Shown piece after piece: positions 46,580-58,480 of a DNA stretch of 64,000 bases. The notes under the pieces were generated by a model that searched no databases, had not been told where the DNA came from, and saw only the letters and a list, made by a program, of their open reading frames with translations. The position numbers were made by a program, and so were the translations under genes. Position 1 is the stretch's first letter. Each line of letters opens with the position of its first letter. Source of the stretch: Glebionis coronaria (Eukaryota; Streptophyta; Magnoliopsida; Asterales; Asteraceae); assembly GCA_025667525.1 (NCBI GenBank), contig CM046882.1, positions 550,882,630 to 550,946,629 of the forward strand. The letters run 5' to 3'.

Positions 46580-47110
46580 TTAGTTGGAAAAGAAAGACAA
46601 CGAAGCATCATTCGAAGTTTTGTTCACAGGAACGAAAACTCTGAGATGAGGTCTAGTGAGGAGGAATTTAAGGAAATTTAGCTTGTCATAGATATGAGCA
46701 AGTTCAATTTGTTGAAATCGACAACAAGCACACGAGGAACCAATGCAAAACAAAGTCGTTAGATGGGGGAGGTCCATCAAAATGAGAGTTTGGTGGAGAG
46801 GGAGATAATGGATAAGAGATGTTTTCACAATGCCTGGTGAGATTAGGAAATGAAGAAAGGTCATTGAGTTACGGAGAGTTGAAAGGTTTAGGTGGTGGTG
46901 GAAGAATTTCCTTTTATCCGGTAATTGGATTTATAGAGTAACTCTCATTCCAATATTTAATCGGAGAGAAAGAAGAATTCTTGGAGGATTTTGGAGAAGA
47001 AGAATCATGAGGATTCTTGTTCTTTTTTATCCAAACGGGTCGAATCGATATTTTTGGTTTCTTTGAAAGCTTAGAAGAAGAAGCTTTAGGTTAAGAAGAT
47101 TGTGACAAAG
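46580..47110 (-). pseudogene. Degenerate Pro-rich transposon ORF, copy A
   Basis: On the minus strand, broken frames give KISIRPVWIKKNKN, LNDLSSFP, PLSPSPPNSHFDGPPPSN and CACCRFQQIELAHIYDKLNF, then LRVFVPVN. The order matches copy B at 47841-48469 (KIKIKLPNIG, MNELSSPF, Pro-rich, CPCCLYNNYIIQNLRSEM). Several stops separate the pieces. An older or faster-decaying duplicate of the same ORF; function unknown. Confidence 0.45.
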
Positions 47111-47351
47111 AAATGTCAAGGTTAGGAATGGAAGAGTTGGGCGTTATGAGGGATGAAGAGAAGAACTCCCAAAAGATAAGAATTTAAAGAAAGTAGACCA
47201 GGCAAAGATTTGAAATGAAAACAAATTTTTTTAGGGAATGTTTAGCCAAAATAGGTAAACAAAGAATCTTAACCAAGACAGTGGTCAAAGAATAAAGACC
47301 AAAATAAACCAGAAGTGGCTTTCCCGTACGCGGTTCCTTAAAAGAGCCCGT

Positions 47352-47373
47352 GGTTCCATATCGATATGGAGCC
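47352..47373. repeat. TATCGATA-centred palindrome, copy 1
   Basis: GGTTCCATATC followed by its near-complement, one mismatch. It lies about 240 bases upstream (minus strand) of Pro-rich copy A. GCGGTTCC/GGAACC-like flank motifs continue on both sides (47328-47405). Confidence 0.75.
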
Positions 47374-47840
47374 GCCTAGTGGTTAAGGAGTCGTGTCCAG
47401 TGGACCACATACCATGATTTTCAAAAGTTTGGAGAAAAATAAGACTTTTTCAAAATTTTGCAAATCTAGGATTTTTACCTCTTTTAGCACTAGAGTATGC
47501 TAGGGTTGCATAAAACCAACACATTCACAAAGAATGTCTTGACAAAGGGTGACAAAAAATTTAGATAACATTTTGATCTAACTTTAAGTCAAGTCTTTAG
47601 AAGTTGTGATAGATTTAGGTTCAATTTTAAAAAAATTGAAGTTGATTAATGTGACCACATAGGTTAAAACACATAAATTTAAATCCATAGATCATCCTCA
47701 TGAAAAGCTCATGAAGGAAAGAGAATACAAGAAAGGAAATAACAACTAACTAATACAAAGTTAGCTAAAACTAGGTCTTGAATGCATAGTCCTCTTTGGC
47801 TTGACCTTCTTTAAAAGCATTTTATTTTGAAAACCATCAT

Positions 47841-48469
47841 TCATCTCCTAGGAGGAGGAGACATGGAGAACAAGGTAAGCAAGAAATCATTCAACCTTCT
47901 ATGAAAACCAAGCATCTCCGACCTTAGGTTTTGAATGATGTAGTTGTTATAGAGACAACATGGGCAATTTGCACCGTGAGCTTCTAGGAAACCAAAGAAG
48001 TAAGGATCACCCATGAAGTGAGGAATAGGAATGCCCAAAATAGGAGCATTAGTGTTTGAGGGAGGAGGAGGTGGTGGAGGAATAGTGTCCAAGGGTGATA
48101 TGGGTGAGATGGGAGAATTTGGTGGAGTGAAAGGAGAGGTAACCAAAGGCTCAAGGATAAAGGGAATGCTTTGTTGAGGTTGAGTATTCCCATCCAAAGG
48201 AGGAATAGGAGTGAATGGTGAGGATAGCTCATTCATTCTCGATTGGAATGAAGAGGAGGTAGAACCATGTGAATGGTTAGTACCATGAGTTGAGTTGGTC
48301 TTGCATAGAGAAAGGGGTGGTGAATATGATGAGGAAATGAGAATAGGAGAAATCTCATTTTTGGGAGTGTGAAAGGATGAGGAACCAATATTAGGTAACT
48401 TGATCTTGATTTTGAGGCTTCTTTTGGAAGACGAAGTTTTGAAGAGGTGGATGTTCTAGTGGACACCAT
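47841..48469 (-). pseudogene. Pro-rich transposon ORF, copy B, with one frameshift
   Basis: The frame starts MVSTRTSTSSKLRLPKEASK at 48469. A frameshift near 48410 moves the coding to KIKIKLPNIGSSSF ... FQSRMNELSSPFTPIPPLDG. A Pro-rich stretch (SPISPLDTIPPPPPPPS) follows, and then a conserved-looking end with CPCCLYNNYIIQ and FHRRLNDFLLTLF, stop TAG at 47841-47843. About 205 residues if in one frame. No known domain; the Cys-Pro-Cys-Cys plus hydrophobic helix is shared with copy A. Position upstream of 3' sequence and next to another transposon ORF suggests it belongs to a large LTR element. Function unknown. Confidence 0.5.
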
Positions 48470-48726
48470 GGTTGTGTGTTAAGGTTTAGAGAAGAGTTGA
48501 AGGGAGGAAGAACACAATCAACAAGAGAGGGTTTAAGAAGAGAAGGGAATAATCAAAACTAGTAATGGGTTAAAATCATTTTAGGTGAATAATGAAATTA
48601 GGTAGCCTAGTTTAGGAAAGTGCAGGTTTTTGCAAAAAATTTATCAAAGTTTTACACAGATTAAGGAAAACAGTGTAAAGCAAAGATTCTGTCGAAACAG
48701 TGGCTAGTGGTTCCTTATGTAGGGCC

Positions 48727-48752
48727 GCGGTTCGATATCGATAAATAACCGC
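48727..48752. repeat. TATCGATA-centred palindrome, copy 2
   Basis: GCGGTT arms pair with AACCGC; the core TATCGATA is at 48736-48743. It lies 258 bases upstream (minus strand) of ATG 48469. Extra GGTTCCTTAT and GAACCGCC half-sites flank it (48709-48775). Confidence 0.75.
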
Positions 48753-49113
48753 GGGGATGATAAAGAACCGCCACCAGTAGGTTCGAAAAATGGCACTCCC
48801 TGAAACATTTGCTAGCCCAAATTTTATACCAAGGTTTATCAAGGCAAAGTGAACTATAAATTAATATCTAGGAAGCTAACAAACACATAATATGCACAAA
48901 GCTATGCAAATCGAAAGATCTATAGCATAGACAACTAGGATTAAAATACTAAGTAATCCAAACACAAAGTATTAGTTAGCAAACACAACATCTTAAAAAT
49001 AAAAAGAGAATAAGGAAATATTGTTCAACAATTCAAACATGTTTAAAAACATGTTAACCTTGATAAACCAAAGCTTCATGTCTTCTTCTTGCCAAGTCCC
49101 TTGATCAATTTGG

Positions 49114-50302
49114 TTATGCTATTGAACGATCCTCTTGACTCCACTTGATGATCATACAACTCACCTTGGGTTTAAGATTAGCTCGGTAGACATCCTCAAG
49201 ATCAAAGTTCTCGGGAAGTTCACTAGTGGCATAGTGAGGAGGAGGGATGATTTCTTCTAACCCATCCATGAAAGTGTCCATGGATGGGTGGGAGTCACTC
49301 GAAGAGACAGTATGAGCACTTGTGCCTACGCCACCACCATCACTTGGTGACATATCAAATTCCTCATCATCCGACTCTTGTGGATCGGACTTTCTTGAAC
49401 TTCTATCACTTCTAGGCTTTCGTGGTTGTACCCTTTGAATAGGTAGCTTAACATGTTCGACTGAACGAAAGCGAGAAATGTTGATGTCGGGATAGTCTTC
49501 ACCAACCTTCTTAAGAAGGCGAGTAAGGAGCATGGCATAGGGAAGATTTGTTTTGGGTTTGGAAAGATCCTAGGTGATTCGTCGAGCGATAAAGTATGCG
49601 AGATTGTACTTGGCGTTGGTAGCGATGCAACATAACATGTGCGCCATACACGCCGGAATATGATCCCGGTTTGCGCCAAGACAAAACACATTCTCCCTAA
49701 GGATGTCGGCCCAACGGACCATACAATCATTTAGGTCGTTTAAGAGAACCTCATAGCATTTTAGCTGACGCTTGGTAGAGTGGATGCTTCTTGCAACGTT
49801 TCCACTACGCTCTTTACAAATGACATCAAGAATGTAGTCAAGATCAATCTCTTCATTTTCATCTGAAGCACAGTCGAATGGTTCAAGGAGATAATCAAGT
49901 TTCCATTTATTAGTAAATCGACAAGTGCCCTCAAATGGAACACGAAGATCTTGACCAAAGTATTCAAGAGAGAGTTTAATGAGTCTACCTTCAAGGATGA
50001 ACCTAACATATACTTTATCGTTATCATAAACAAGAGAGTATGTGCTAAAGAACTCTAAGAGAAATTCAGGATATATATCCTCTTTGATGTCCAACAAACA
50101 ATCAAACATTATTTCTCCGAACATCGATCGAGTATATGTATATATATCCCTCAATATCCTCTTCGACAACTCTACCCTCGTGAAAGCAACGTTTTTTTAG
50201 TAAGGAATAGGTGTTTGTAAGTTGAGGGGAAGCACACATTTCGGAAAGGTTTGGCATATATTGTTTAGTGTATTGGTAATCTTGTTGATATTCCGAAGGC
50301 AT
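49114..50302 (-). pseudogene. Putative plant transposon protein ORF (gypsy/Tat-Athila-associated type)
   Basis: Starts MPSEYQQDYQYTKQYMPNLS at 50302. A frame change in a TATATACATATAC stretch near 50150 leads to TRSMFGEIMFDCLLDIKEDI. The central part (RFILEGRLIKLSLEYFG; YEVLLNDLNDCMVRWADIL; LCCIATNAKYNLAYFIARRI; PYAMLLTRLL) resembles the 'putative plant transposon protein' domain found in Asteraceae and legume gypsy-type elements; this is from memory. TAG at 49572-49570 interrupts it just before the ML(L)TRL segment. The C-terminus is acidic and Ser-rich, ending EDRSIA, stop 49114-49116. Role in transposition unknown. Confidence 0.55.
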
Positions 50303-52363
50303 GATTAGTACCTAAATAAACACAAAAAAATTTCCGCAATTACTTATATGTTACATATAAACAAAAAATAAAAAAGATGATAATGTGTTTCATCAATCTC
50401 TTGACAAACCAAGGTTTAATCCTTATCATTCTCATATTCACGATGTACCTAGTTCATCATTGACAATGACACATTGACCATGTAAGATCAACAATGAACT
50501 TGAACATTGGTTTTTCAAAAACAAGGTTTTTGGGCAAGCATTTAACAATGCCATTACAAACTTGTTCATGGGTTCATATCAATTCCATCAATCAACCAAA
50601 ATTATTTAGTCAAAATTCGGATTTGTTCAACAAGTGGGTTTTAGTGAAATCTCAATGAATATGAACCTAAGGAATCATAGTAACAATACTATGTCAACTC
50701 TTATTCCTAGTAAGGTTCTAATTCAATGTCAATTTTAAAAATCCCCAATTATGAATGTATGAACCCTAGAACAAATTAGATGAAATTGAAAGAAATGACT
50801 TACAAATAATTGATCTTGGATGAAGGATGAGTGAAACCCACAAATCGAAATCAATTAATCTTGAATAATTAAAGGTTTTGGAAAATCAACAATGGTGAAA
50901 AACTGGGTATTCTCGTCACTATGTTGGAGAAGAGAGAGAAAGGGTGTTTTAAAAAATGATTTTTAATAAAAACTGAAACTTTAGTCGCAAGTACTGGACG
51001 CGGTTCCTTATCGATAAGGAACCGCCAGTTTGAACCGCGACAATAAGGAACCGCCTACACTGGCGTGTTTAAATTAAGGAAAATCAAAGAAATTTTCAAA
51101 ATCAATTTTTTCTAAAAACCATAAAATATGTATTAGGCCTTTAAGAAATCATTGGACCACCACAACACTTAGAAAATAATGTTTTATTGAAGGATTACGA
51201 GGCGAATCGAGATAGGAAAAGACCGAAACGGACAAACGGCTACTCGTAGCAAAGAAGCAAGAGGAGAGGAGTCAAGAGAATTGAATCAAGACCAAGAACA
51301 TTGCTCAAGAGACAAATGACATTCTTCAAATCGAGGAGACGTAGAGCTTGCATCATGTACAGTCGTTTAAGACGTGCCTTTCCGGCGAAAGTCTAAACGG
51401 CTTTGGTAATGAACTATACCAAGCAACTTTTATACATAGAATAAGATCAGTTTCAAGAGTAGTCTTATTCTATTTCAAAATATGAGCAAAGTATAGATTC
51501 ACTTTCTCTCCCACGTGATCGGATAATTATTGCTAGGATTTACAATAACAATATCCTTGGAATATTTCAATTCCAAATGTGTAAATTCCATCTACAACTT
51601 AATGAAGTAGTTTGGTATCTCAAGGGATTCATCGATCATCCTAAAGACGAGCTTAATTGCATAAGTTACACATGATATTAGGCCTACTAGCCGTAAGGGT
51701 GCAAACCATGGAAATCATGCTTGATACTTTAAGCTTCTACTAACTCACTTTACATCTCCATAGTGAGTCAAGTATCCAAGCAATGAAGGTTTGAGAGGGA
51801 AAAATGGAAGAATCACAAACCACAAAAAAATGTCTAGGTAAGGATGCCAAGAACAAACATATAGTCAATTAATAATCAAAAGAATGATCAATAGGGCGTG
51901 TGGAAGAACGAAAACGTACCTTGGCCACAAATTGCATACCAAGCTTTCAAGGAACCAATGCAAAGCCCAACTATGACTAATAGTGACTACTAAGTCTTCA
52001 AGGACTAGTATCACTCCCATCCATCTTGATATCATCATTCAATGATGTTAGAAATCAAAGAAGATGAGTCTTCTACAAGTGTAAGTAGCTCAATCCACAA
52101 TCAATTGAGTGATTGATCTTCATGAGTACCTACACCTAACAAGATGCAAACTAGTAGATACAGTTCAAAAGTAAATCTAAAATGCATAAATACTACTAAT
52201 CTATATGAGATGCTATATTATCAATTTAAAATGCTTATTTTCAATAGAAGATAGTTTTGATCAAAGAAAAACTTTAGTACAACTTAACCTTCTAATTTGA
52301 GGAGACAATGAACCGATCCAAGTATTAAAGGACAATATACTTCAAAGATCTTGTGTCACCATC
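50303..52363. other. Leader-like non-coding region of a minus-strand element
   Basis: No coding domain was seen on either strand. It contains palindrome copy 3 and lies between the PBS at 52364 and ATG 50302, so it may be the 5' leader of one minus-strand LTR element. Confidence 0.4.
51000..51025. repeat. TATCGATA-centred palindrome, copy 3 (perfect)
   Basis: Half-site GCGGTTCCTTATC followed directly by its exact reverse complement, a perfect 26-base palindrome. About 700 bases upstream (minus strand) of ATG 50302. Additional GAACCGCGA and GGAACCGCC half-sites follow to 51056. Confidence 0.9.
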
Positions 52364-52375
52364 GCTCTGATACCA
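52364..52375 (-). other. Primer binding site on the minus strand
   Basis: GCTCTGATACCA on plus is TGGTATCAGAGC on minus, the initiator tRNA-Met PBS, two bases from the LTR end at 52378. Confidence 0.85.
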
Positions 52376-52724
52376 ATTGTAGAAACTAGAAGGGTTGAAT
52401 AGTTTCTCATCGGTTTATCTCCTAATTAAAATTCCTTTAAATTAGGTGAGTGTCAAAACTATCTTTTACTTGAAAGCTAGTTACATAGTGATTAGGTTCA
52501 ATTCTAATGCATTAACAATAAGTAGTAAGTGTAATGATGATGAATGTAAGTGATGAGAAAGGAAAGAAACGACCTAGTAGGAAGACACCAAGATTTATAG
52601 TGGTTCAGAAACGAGGCTCTATCCTCGTTCCTACTTCACTCCTTGAGTACACCTTACTTGAGATTTCCACTATATCCACAAGCTCCCTTATTGGCGGAGA
52701 AAACCTTACAACGTCGCTTACATT

Positions 52725-53235
52725 ATTTTCCGACACTAAGCTAAATGTCGAGACCTAATCTTAGCTAGGACCAATCTACACAACGTCACCCACTTCACCA
52801 TTTTACGACACAAGGCTAGATGTCGAGTTCTAATCCAAAGCTAGAACCAATTTTCACAACGTTGCCTACTTCACCATTTTCTGACACAAGGCTAGATGTC
52901 GAGTTCTAATCTAAAGCTAGAACCAATCTTCACGACTCTTCACTTTGAAGCTAAGTGAGAACTTCACATAACACAACTACACATCACTTTATAGTTTAGT
53001 GAGAACTCACAAGACACAATCACATCACTTTATAGTTTAGTAAGAACTAACACAACTTATTACAACTCAACTAAACATATCCAAGTACACACATGTAGCT
53101 TGGATCTACACAACACAAATCCAAGCACACACATATGCAAAGGATTTATACAACTCTAATCTAAGTATTCACACATAGCTTGGATGAACACAACTAGTCC
53201 AAGTATTCACAAATACATTGGATCTACACAAGATA
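52725..53235. repeat. Local tandem repeats inside the LTR
   Basis: Three copies of GACAC(A/T)A(A/G)GCTA(G/A)ATGTCGAG plus following sequence (near 52732, 52805 and 52880, period about 75), then two copies of CACATCACTTTATAGTTTAG, then four imperfect (T/A)CCAAG(C/T)A..CACA units. Confidence 0.8.
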
Positions 53236-53544
53236 CAAATAAACAAATGATGAACATGACTAGATCTTTAGGAGAAAATGATCTTCATCAAGGCTTCATC
53301 TTTAATCACATCACAAGTGTGTGAGTGATCTTCTCTTTGGGCAATTTAAAGATGGAGATCAAGAGGATAATCATAAGTAAACATACTTAACACATTAAGT
53401 GATCATTTACAAATGATTAGGATTAGAAAGGATAAAGAAGACTGAAAGAGATGTCCAAAAAGGGTTAATGAAAATACAAATTTGATCCACTATTTATAGA
53501 AGACAAATCCCAACGGCTAGTTGGGGGGGTCCTTAGCTACCTAG

Positions 53545-53570
53545 GCGATTCCTTATCGATAGTGAACCAC
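53545..53570. repeat. TATCGATA-centred palindrome, copy 4
   Basis: GCGATTCCTTATC pairs imperfectly with GATAGTGAACCAC. It lies in the U3 of the SIRE-like LTR, about 50-70 bases upstream of the minus-strand TATA box. Confidence 0.75.
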
Positions 53571-53952
53571 GTAGGCACTTGAGGAACCGTGGAGTGTAGA
53601 CTCCGCTCCTTATTGTCTTTTAGTAAATTTGAAATATCTGAGGCTGTTTAAACCTTCAAATGATATTCTTATGGCATTTGGAATATGCCATATTCAAATT
53701 TACATTTTCATTTTAATAAAAAAATTTTCTTAAAAATAAAGTTTATTAAAAATATTTTGTTAAATTTGACAAAAGTGAGTTTTAAGGCTAATCACTTTTA
53801 TGATCACTAAGCATGATTAAGATATGTTAGTGTAATTATTATTATCTTGATGATAGTGTTTGTTAGATAATTCGTTTTATGATTGTGTTTGACAATAAAT
53901 GTCTTTGTAATTTGTCGTGATCAAAACTAAGAAAGGTTAATTAGTACTAACA

Positions 53953-54452
53953 ATGTTTTTAGGCATTGCTTTGCATTAACAAATTCCATATTGACTACGA
54001 GCAAAACTTATGAATTTTGCAACACGTCCGAAAATAATCCTTATAGCTACCAGTTACGTTTAGCGTTAGATTATTCTTGGAGATGCACTAGATTCATAAC
54101 AGTTTTCTGGTATCTCAAGTCTAAGGATAACTATTTATGTTTTACTTGATAACAAAGATCCCTAAAGTAAAAACATATAGTTGGGATAATTCCTATATTC
54201 GATTCATCGGATATCATCCAAAATCGATTAATATACTTTCAAGTATACTCAATAGCTATTTTGATTTGTCTTAGTTTAATAATATTCCCATATTATTAAT
54301 CGACAACGGACATTTAGCATAACTTTTATTCATGGATTAAAATATGTAAAATAGGATACACTTATTAAACAATAAAAAATAAACGAAACCCAATCTTTAT
54401 TTCATTATATAATAATGTCATAACATCCTTTATCCAAATACTAATCTCAGAT
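53953..54452. other. 3' non-coding tail of the minus-strand copia element
   Basis: AT-rich sequence with no frame. Such tails are usual between the RNase H stop and the polypurine tract in this copia type; the tract and 3' LTR are missing. Confidence 0.55.
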
Positions 54453-57400
54453 TTATTGCATGCGTTCGCTATCTAGTTGCAGCCCTATCGCCTTGGCATA
54501 CTTAACTACCTTTAGTCTAGGCAAAGCCTTAGTTAAAGGATCGACTACATTATCATCTGTGTGAACTTTTATCAATTTGATTTCACGAGCTTCAACTTGT
54601 TCTCGGCCGTAGTTATGTCTACGCATAAAGTGTTTGGCGCCTTTCATGACTCTAGGGTCATTGGCAAATATTATTGCGGCATAATTGTCATAATACATAT
54701 CTATAGGTTCTTTAATTGAAGGCATCACTCCAAGATCTTCAATAAAATTTTAATCCAAACAGCTTCCATTGCAGCTTCTGAAGCAGCCATGTACTCAGAT
54801 TGAGTAGCATGCATTGCAATCGTTGTCTGATTCTTGCTCTTCCAATCAACTGATCCTTCATTGATAACGAAAACGTAACCCGTCTGAGACTTCGTATCGT
54901 CTTTATCACATTGCCAGGACGCATCACAAAAACCTATAACATTCAGCTATTTGTCTGGTTTCCCTCCATATACTAAAAACATATCTTTCGTACTACTCAA
55001 ATACATAAGAATATGTTTAACAATAGTCCAGTGGAGCTTCCATGGATTCTGTTGGTATCTACTGACCAAGTTCTGAGCAAACGCCACATCAGGCCTTGTG
55101 CATCTAGCAACATACATTATAGATCCTGTAACCGAAGCATAAGGCACCTTCTGCATGTATGCCTCCTTTTCAGGAGTTGATGCATCCATCTCATGACTCA
55201 GATTATGCTTAACTTCTATAGGTTGAAAACCTTTCTTGGAATTATGCATATTATACATCTTCAAAATCTTATCTATATAAGCATCTTGACATAGACCAAT
55301 TAACCATCTTTTCCTATCCGGATATATCTTAATTCCCAGAATGTATGCAGCTTCTCCTAAATCCTTCAAAGAAAAATATTTACCAAGATAATCCTTAACA
55401 ACTTTAAGTCTTGGAATGTTACTTCCCATGATTAATATGTCATCAACATATAGGACTAGGAATACTACATCACTCCTACTAGCTTTGCGATATACACATG
55501 GCTCATCACAATTCTGAATAAATCCAAACTTTTTGATTTCTTCATCAAATCTTTTATTCCATTGACGTGATGCTTGCTTCAAACCATAAATGGACCTTTG
55601 AAGTTTGCACACATGTCCTGGATTCTCAGGATCAACATACCCTTCTAGTTGCTGCATATAGATGTCTTCATCTAAGCGACCATTCAAGAAGGCAATTTTA
55701 ACATCCATTTTCCATATCTCGTAGTCATAGTATGCTGCTATAGCTATGAGAATCCTAATAGCTCTTAAGTCTGCTAGAGGAAAGAATGTCTCCTCGTAGT
55801 CTACGCCAAAAGTTTAAGTAAAACCTTTAGCTACTAAACGAGCTTTATAGGATTGTACTTTTCCGTCCATGTCAGTTTTCTTCTTGAATACCCACTTATT
55901 TCTCACTACTTTAGCATTCGGTGGTGGTTCTACAAGAATCCAAACATCATTTACGTCCATAGATTTTATTTCCTCATCCATAACAACCATCCACTTATCC
56001 TTCTCAGGATCTAGTATGGCGAATTTATAATTAGCGGGTTCACCAAGATCCCCTAACTCAATCATCCTCTATGTTAAGACATATATTGCTATTTGCGTTT
56101 TTAATCCTTGCGGATCTACGCAGAGGAACTAATTCCGGTGGAACCGCCAGACTTTCTGGTTCTACAAGAATTACATCGCTAGTGTTGACAGAAGGTAATG
56201 TATCTATATGACTCTCTTCAAGATCATAGTTTCTCCCACTGAATTCTTGATTCACAAGATCAGATTCAAGGAAGTCTTCATACCTAGCAACAATCACTTT
56301 GTTCTCAGGTGGATAATAAAAGTAGTAACCCATAGTTTCCTTAGGGTATCCTACAAAGATACATTTTACAGATCGTTGTTGAAGTTTGTCACCCGAGTCA
56401 TGTTTCACATACGCCTCGCAACCCCAGACCTTTATATAAGACAAATATGGCTTCTTGCCATGCCATAGTTCATATGGTGTCTTATCGACCCTCTTTGTGG
56501 GAACCATATTTAAAATGCGAACATCAGATTCTAAAGCATAATCCCAAAAGGATAAAGGTAAAGTTGTAAGATTAAACATAGATCGCACCATATCCAATAA
56601 TTTACAATTTCTCCTTTCGGATACACCATTTTGTTGTGGATTATAGGGAGAAGTAAGATGCTGAACAATTCCATTCTCACTTAGATAATCTATAAACTCT
56701 TGACTTAAATATTCACCACCTCTATCAGAATGAAGAGCTTTTATCTTCTTCCATACTTGCAATATTACTCCTGCTTTAAACACTTTGAATGTTTCAAATA
56801 CCTCATGTTTATGCTTAATTAAATAATCATAACCATAATGGCTATAATCATCCGTAAATGTTAAGAAGTAGCTAGCACCTTTCCTTGACGTATGTATAAG
56901 TGGTCCACACACATCAGTATGTATAAGTCCAAGTATATCGGTAGCCCTTTCAATATTGCTATTAAAAGGTTTCTTGGTCATCTTCCCAGAGATACAAGAC
57001 TCACATTTATCAAATGATTCATCATTGATACTTTCCAAAAGACATTCACGTTGAAGCTTTTTTATACGAGTCTTCCCAATATGGGCAAGTCTACAATGCC
57101 AAAGATAAGAAGAGTTCTTGTCAAACTTTATCTTTTTACTCATGCTAAATACAGATTTATCATTCTTGGATTCATTATCATGCATGTCTTTTTCAAACAC
57201 ACCATTCATAGAAATTGCATTAAAATAGAAAATACCATTTTTCCAAACAGAAATTCCATTATTATCAATCGTGTGAACAAATCCATTATTTAACAAACAA
57301 GAAAAGGAAATAACACCCCTAACAATTGTAGGTACATAATGACAATCATTTAATCTCAGTACTAAACCCGAAGGTAAAACTAGATCAAAAGTTACTATAG

Positions 57401-58480
57401 CTACAACCGCTACTTGTGCGCCATTGCCCACTTGTAGATATTGTTCCCCCCCATAGGAAAGCTTCCTTTCCAGATCAAATCCTTGAAGCGTATTATAGAT
57501 GTTAATACCGCATCCTGTATCATATACCTAGGAATTTAATTTGTATGTTAAATTGAACAATTCAATCATAAATAAAGTACCTGAAGCTACAACGCTCTGC
57601 TCAGACTTTGTTATTATTTCTCGCAATTCTTCGAGGTAAAGAGGGCAATTCCTCTTCCAGTGACCACTTTCCTTGCAATGGTGACAAGTCTCATCCTTTT
57701 GAGATTGACTCTTCTTGACAAAGTTCTGCTTAGGTTTCGAATAAGTTGCAACTTGTTTGCCCTTATTACCCTTGCCTTTGCCTTTCTTCTTATTCGCTTG
57801 CGGTTTTGGCTTACTCACGCTACCCTTTTGTATGGTTAGTACATAAGGCGTGGCGGTAGATGTCTTGTCTTTCAACCCCTTTTCATAGTCAATAAGTATT
57901 GCATGCAAATCATTAACTGTCTTCCCCGTGCAATGCATATTATAGTTTCTAACAAAATTATTGAAGTCCTTGTTAAGGGACCTATTGATCAAGTTAATAG
58001 CCATATTATGATCATAGGGTTGTCCTAGTGCAATGAGTTGTTCCATATAACCCCTCATCTCCAAATAATGGGCACTTACAAACATTCCAAGAGCTTGCTT
58101 GCAGCTATGCAAAGCATCTACCAAATCGTAGATCTCCACAGCTTGCGGCTTTTGAACATTGCCTTGAGCTCATCAAGCATTCGCTTTGGTGAAAATAGCT
58201 CATACTTCTGTTGAAGTGCAGGAGACATTTTTCCTTGCATTAAGCAAGCCGCCTCCGAGTGCTTCTTAACATTAGCAGCAGTTTCAAGCCTTTGCGCATC
58301 AGATACTCCTTCAGCAACATCCTCCGGATAGGGAGTAGTCAAGATATCGATAGTACCCGCTGCTCTCAAGACAATTCTTAGCGAGCGGTACCAATCACTG
58401 ATGTTTGGGCCAGTAAGTTCAGATCGTTCTAAGAAAGCTTTGAACGCAGAAATTATAGTGTTATTGGTGGGTTGAGCCAT
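54453..58480 (-). pseudogene. Copia gag-pol with at least six lesions
   Basis: Gag starts MAQPTNNTIISAFKAF at 58480. Domains in order: UBN2-like gag, CCHC knuckle CHHCKESGHWKRNC (about 57694-57653), protease (VYDTGCG), GAG-pre-integrase (LWHCRLAHIGKTRI, CESCISGKMTKKPF), integrase (HTDVCGPL, SDRGGEYLS, NGVSERRN), RT ([40 protein letters not shown]) and RNase H (FCDASWQCDKDD, QSEYMAASEAAME, YYDNYAAIIF, VDPLTKALP). Lesions: frameshift near 58140, TAG 57530-57528, frameshift near 56060, TAA 55816-55814, TAG 54949-54947, frameshift near 54750. All catalytic motifs are still legible, so decay is moderate. Confidence 0.9.

Larger units (their letters stand above)
52378..53952 (-). repeat. SIRE/Maximus-like LTR (minus strand), about 1.57 kb
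   Basis: The minus strand starts TGTTAGTACTAATTAACC at 53952 and ends TAGTTTCTACA at 52378, followed by a PBS. A TATA box TTCTATAAATAGTGG lies at about 53499-53485. The R/U5 part has tandem repeats (next entry). The general form (GATCACGACAAATTAC near the start; TTCAACCCTTCTAG near the end) resembles SIRE/Maximus LTRs. A matching 3' LTR was not found in the window. The 53953 side abuts a copia element, so this LTR marks a later insertion. Confidence 0.65.

Noticed and set aside
48233..48469. Separate 78-codon protein starting MVSTRTS
   Set aside because: Its later part is the wrong frame of Pro-rich copy B; only the first 20 or so codons belong to that ORF.
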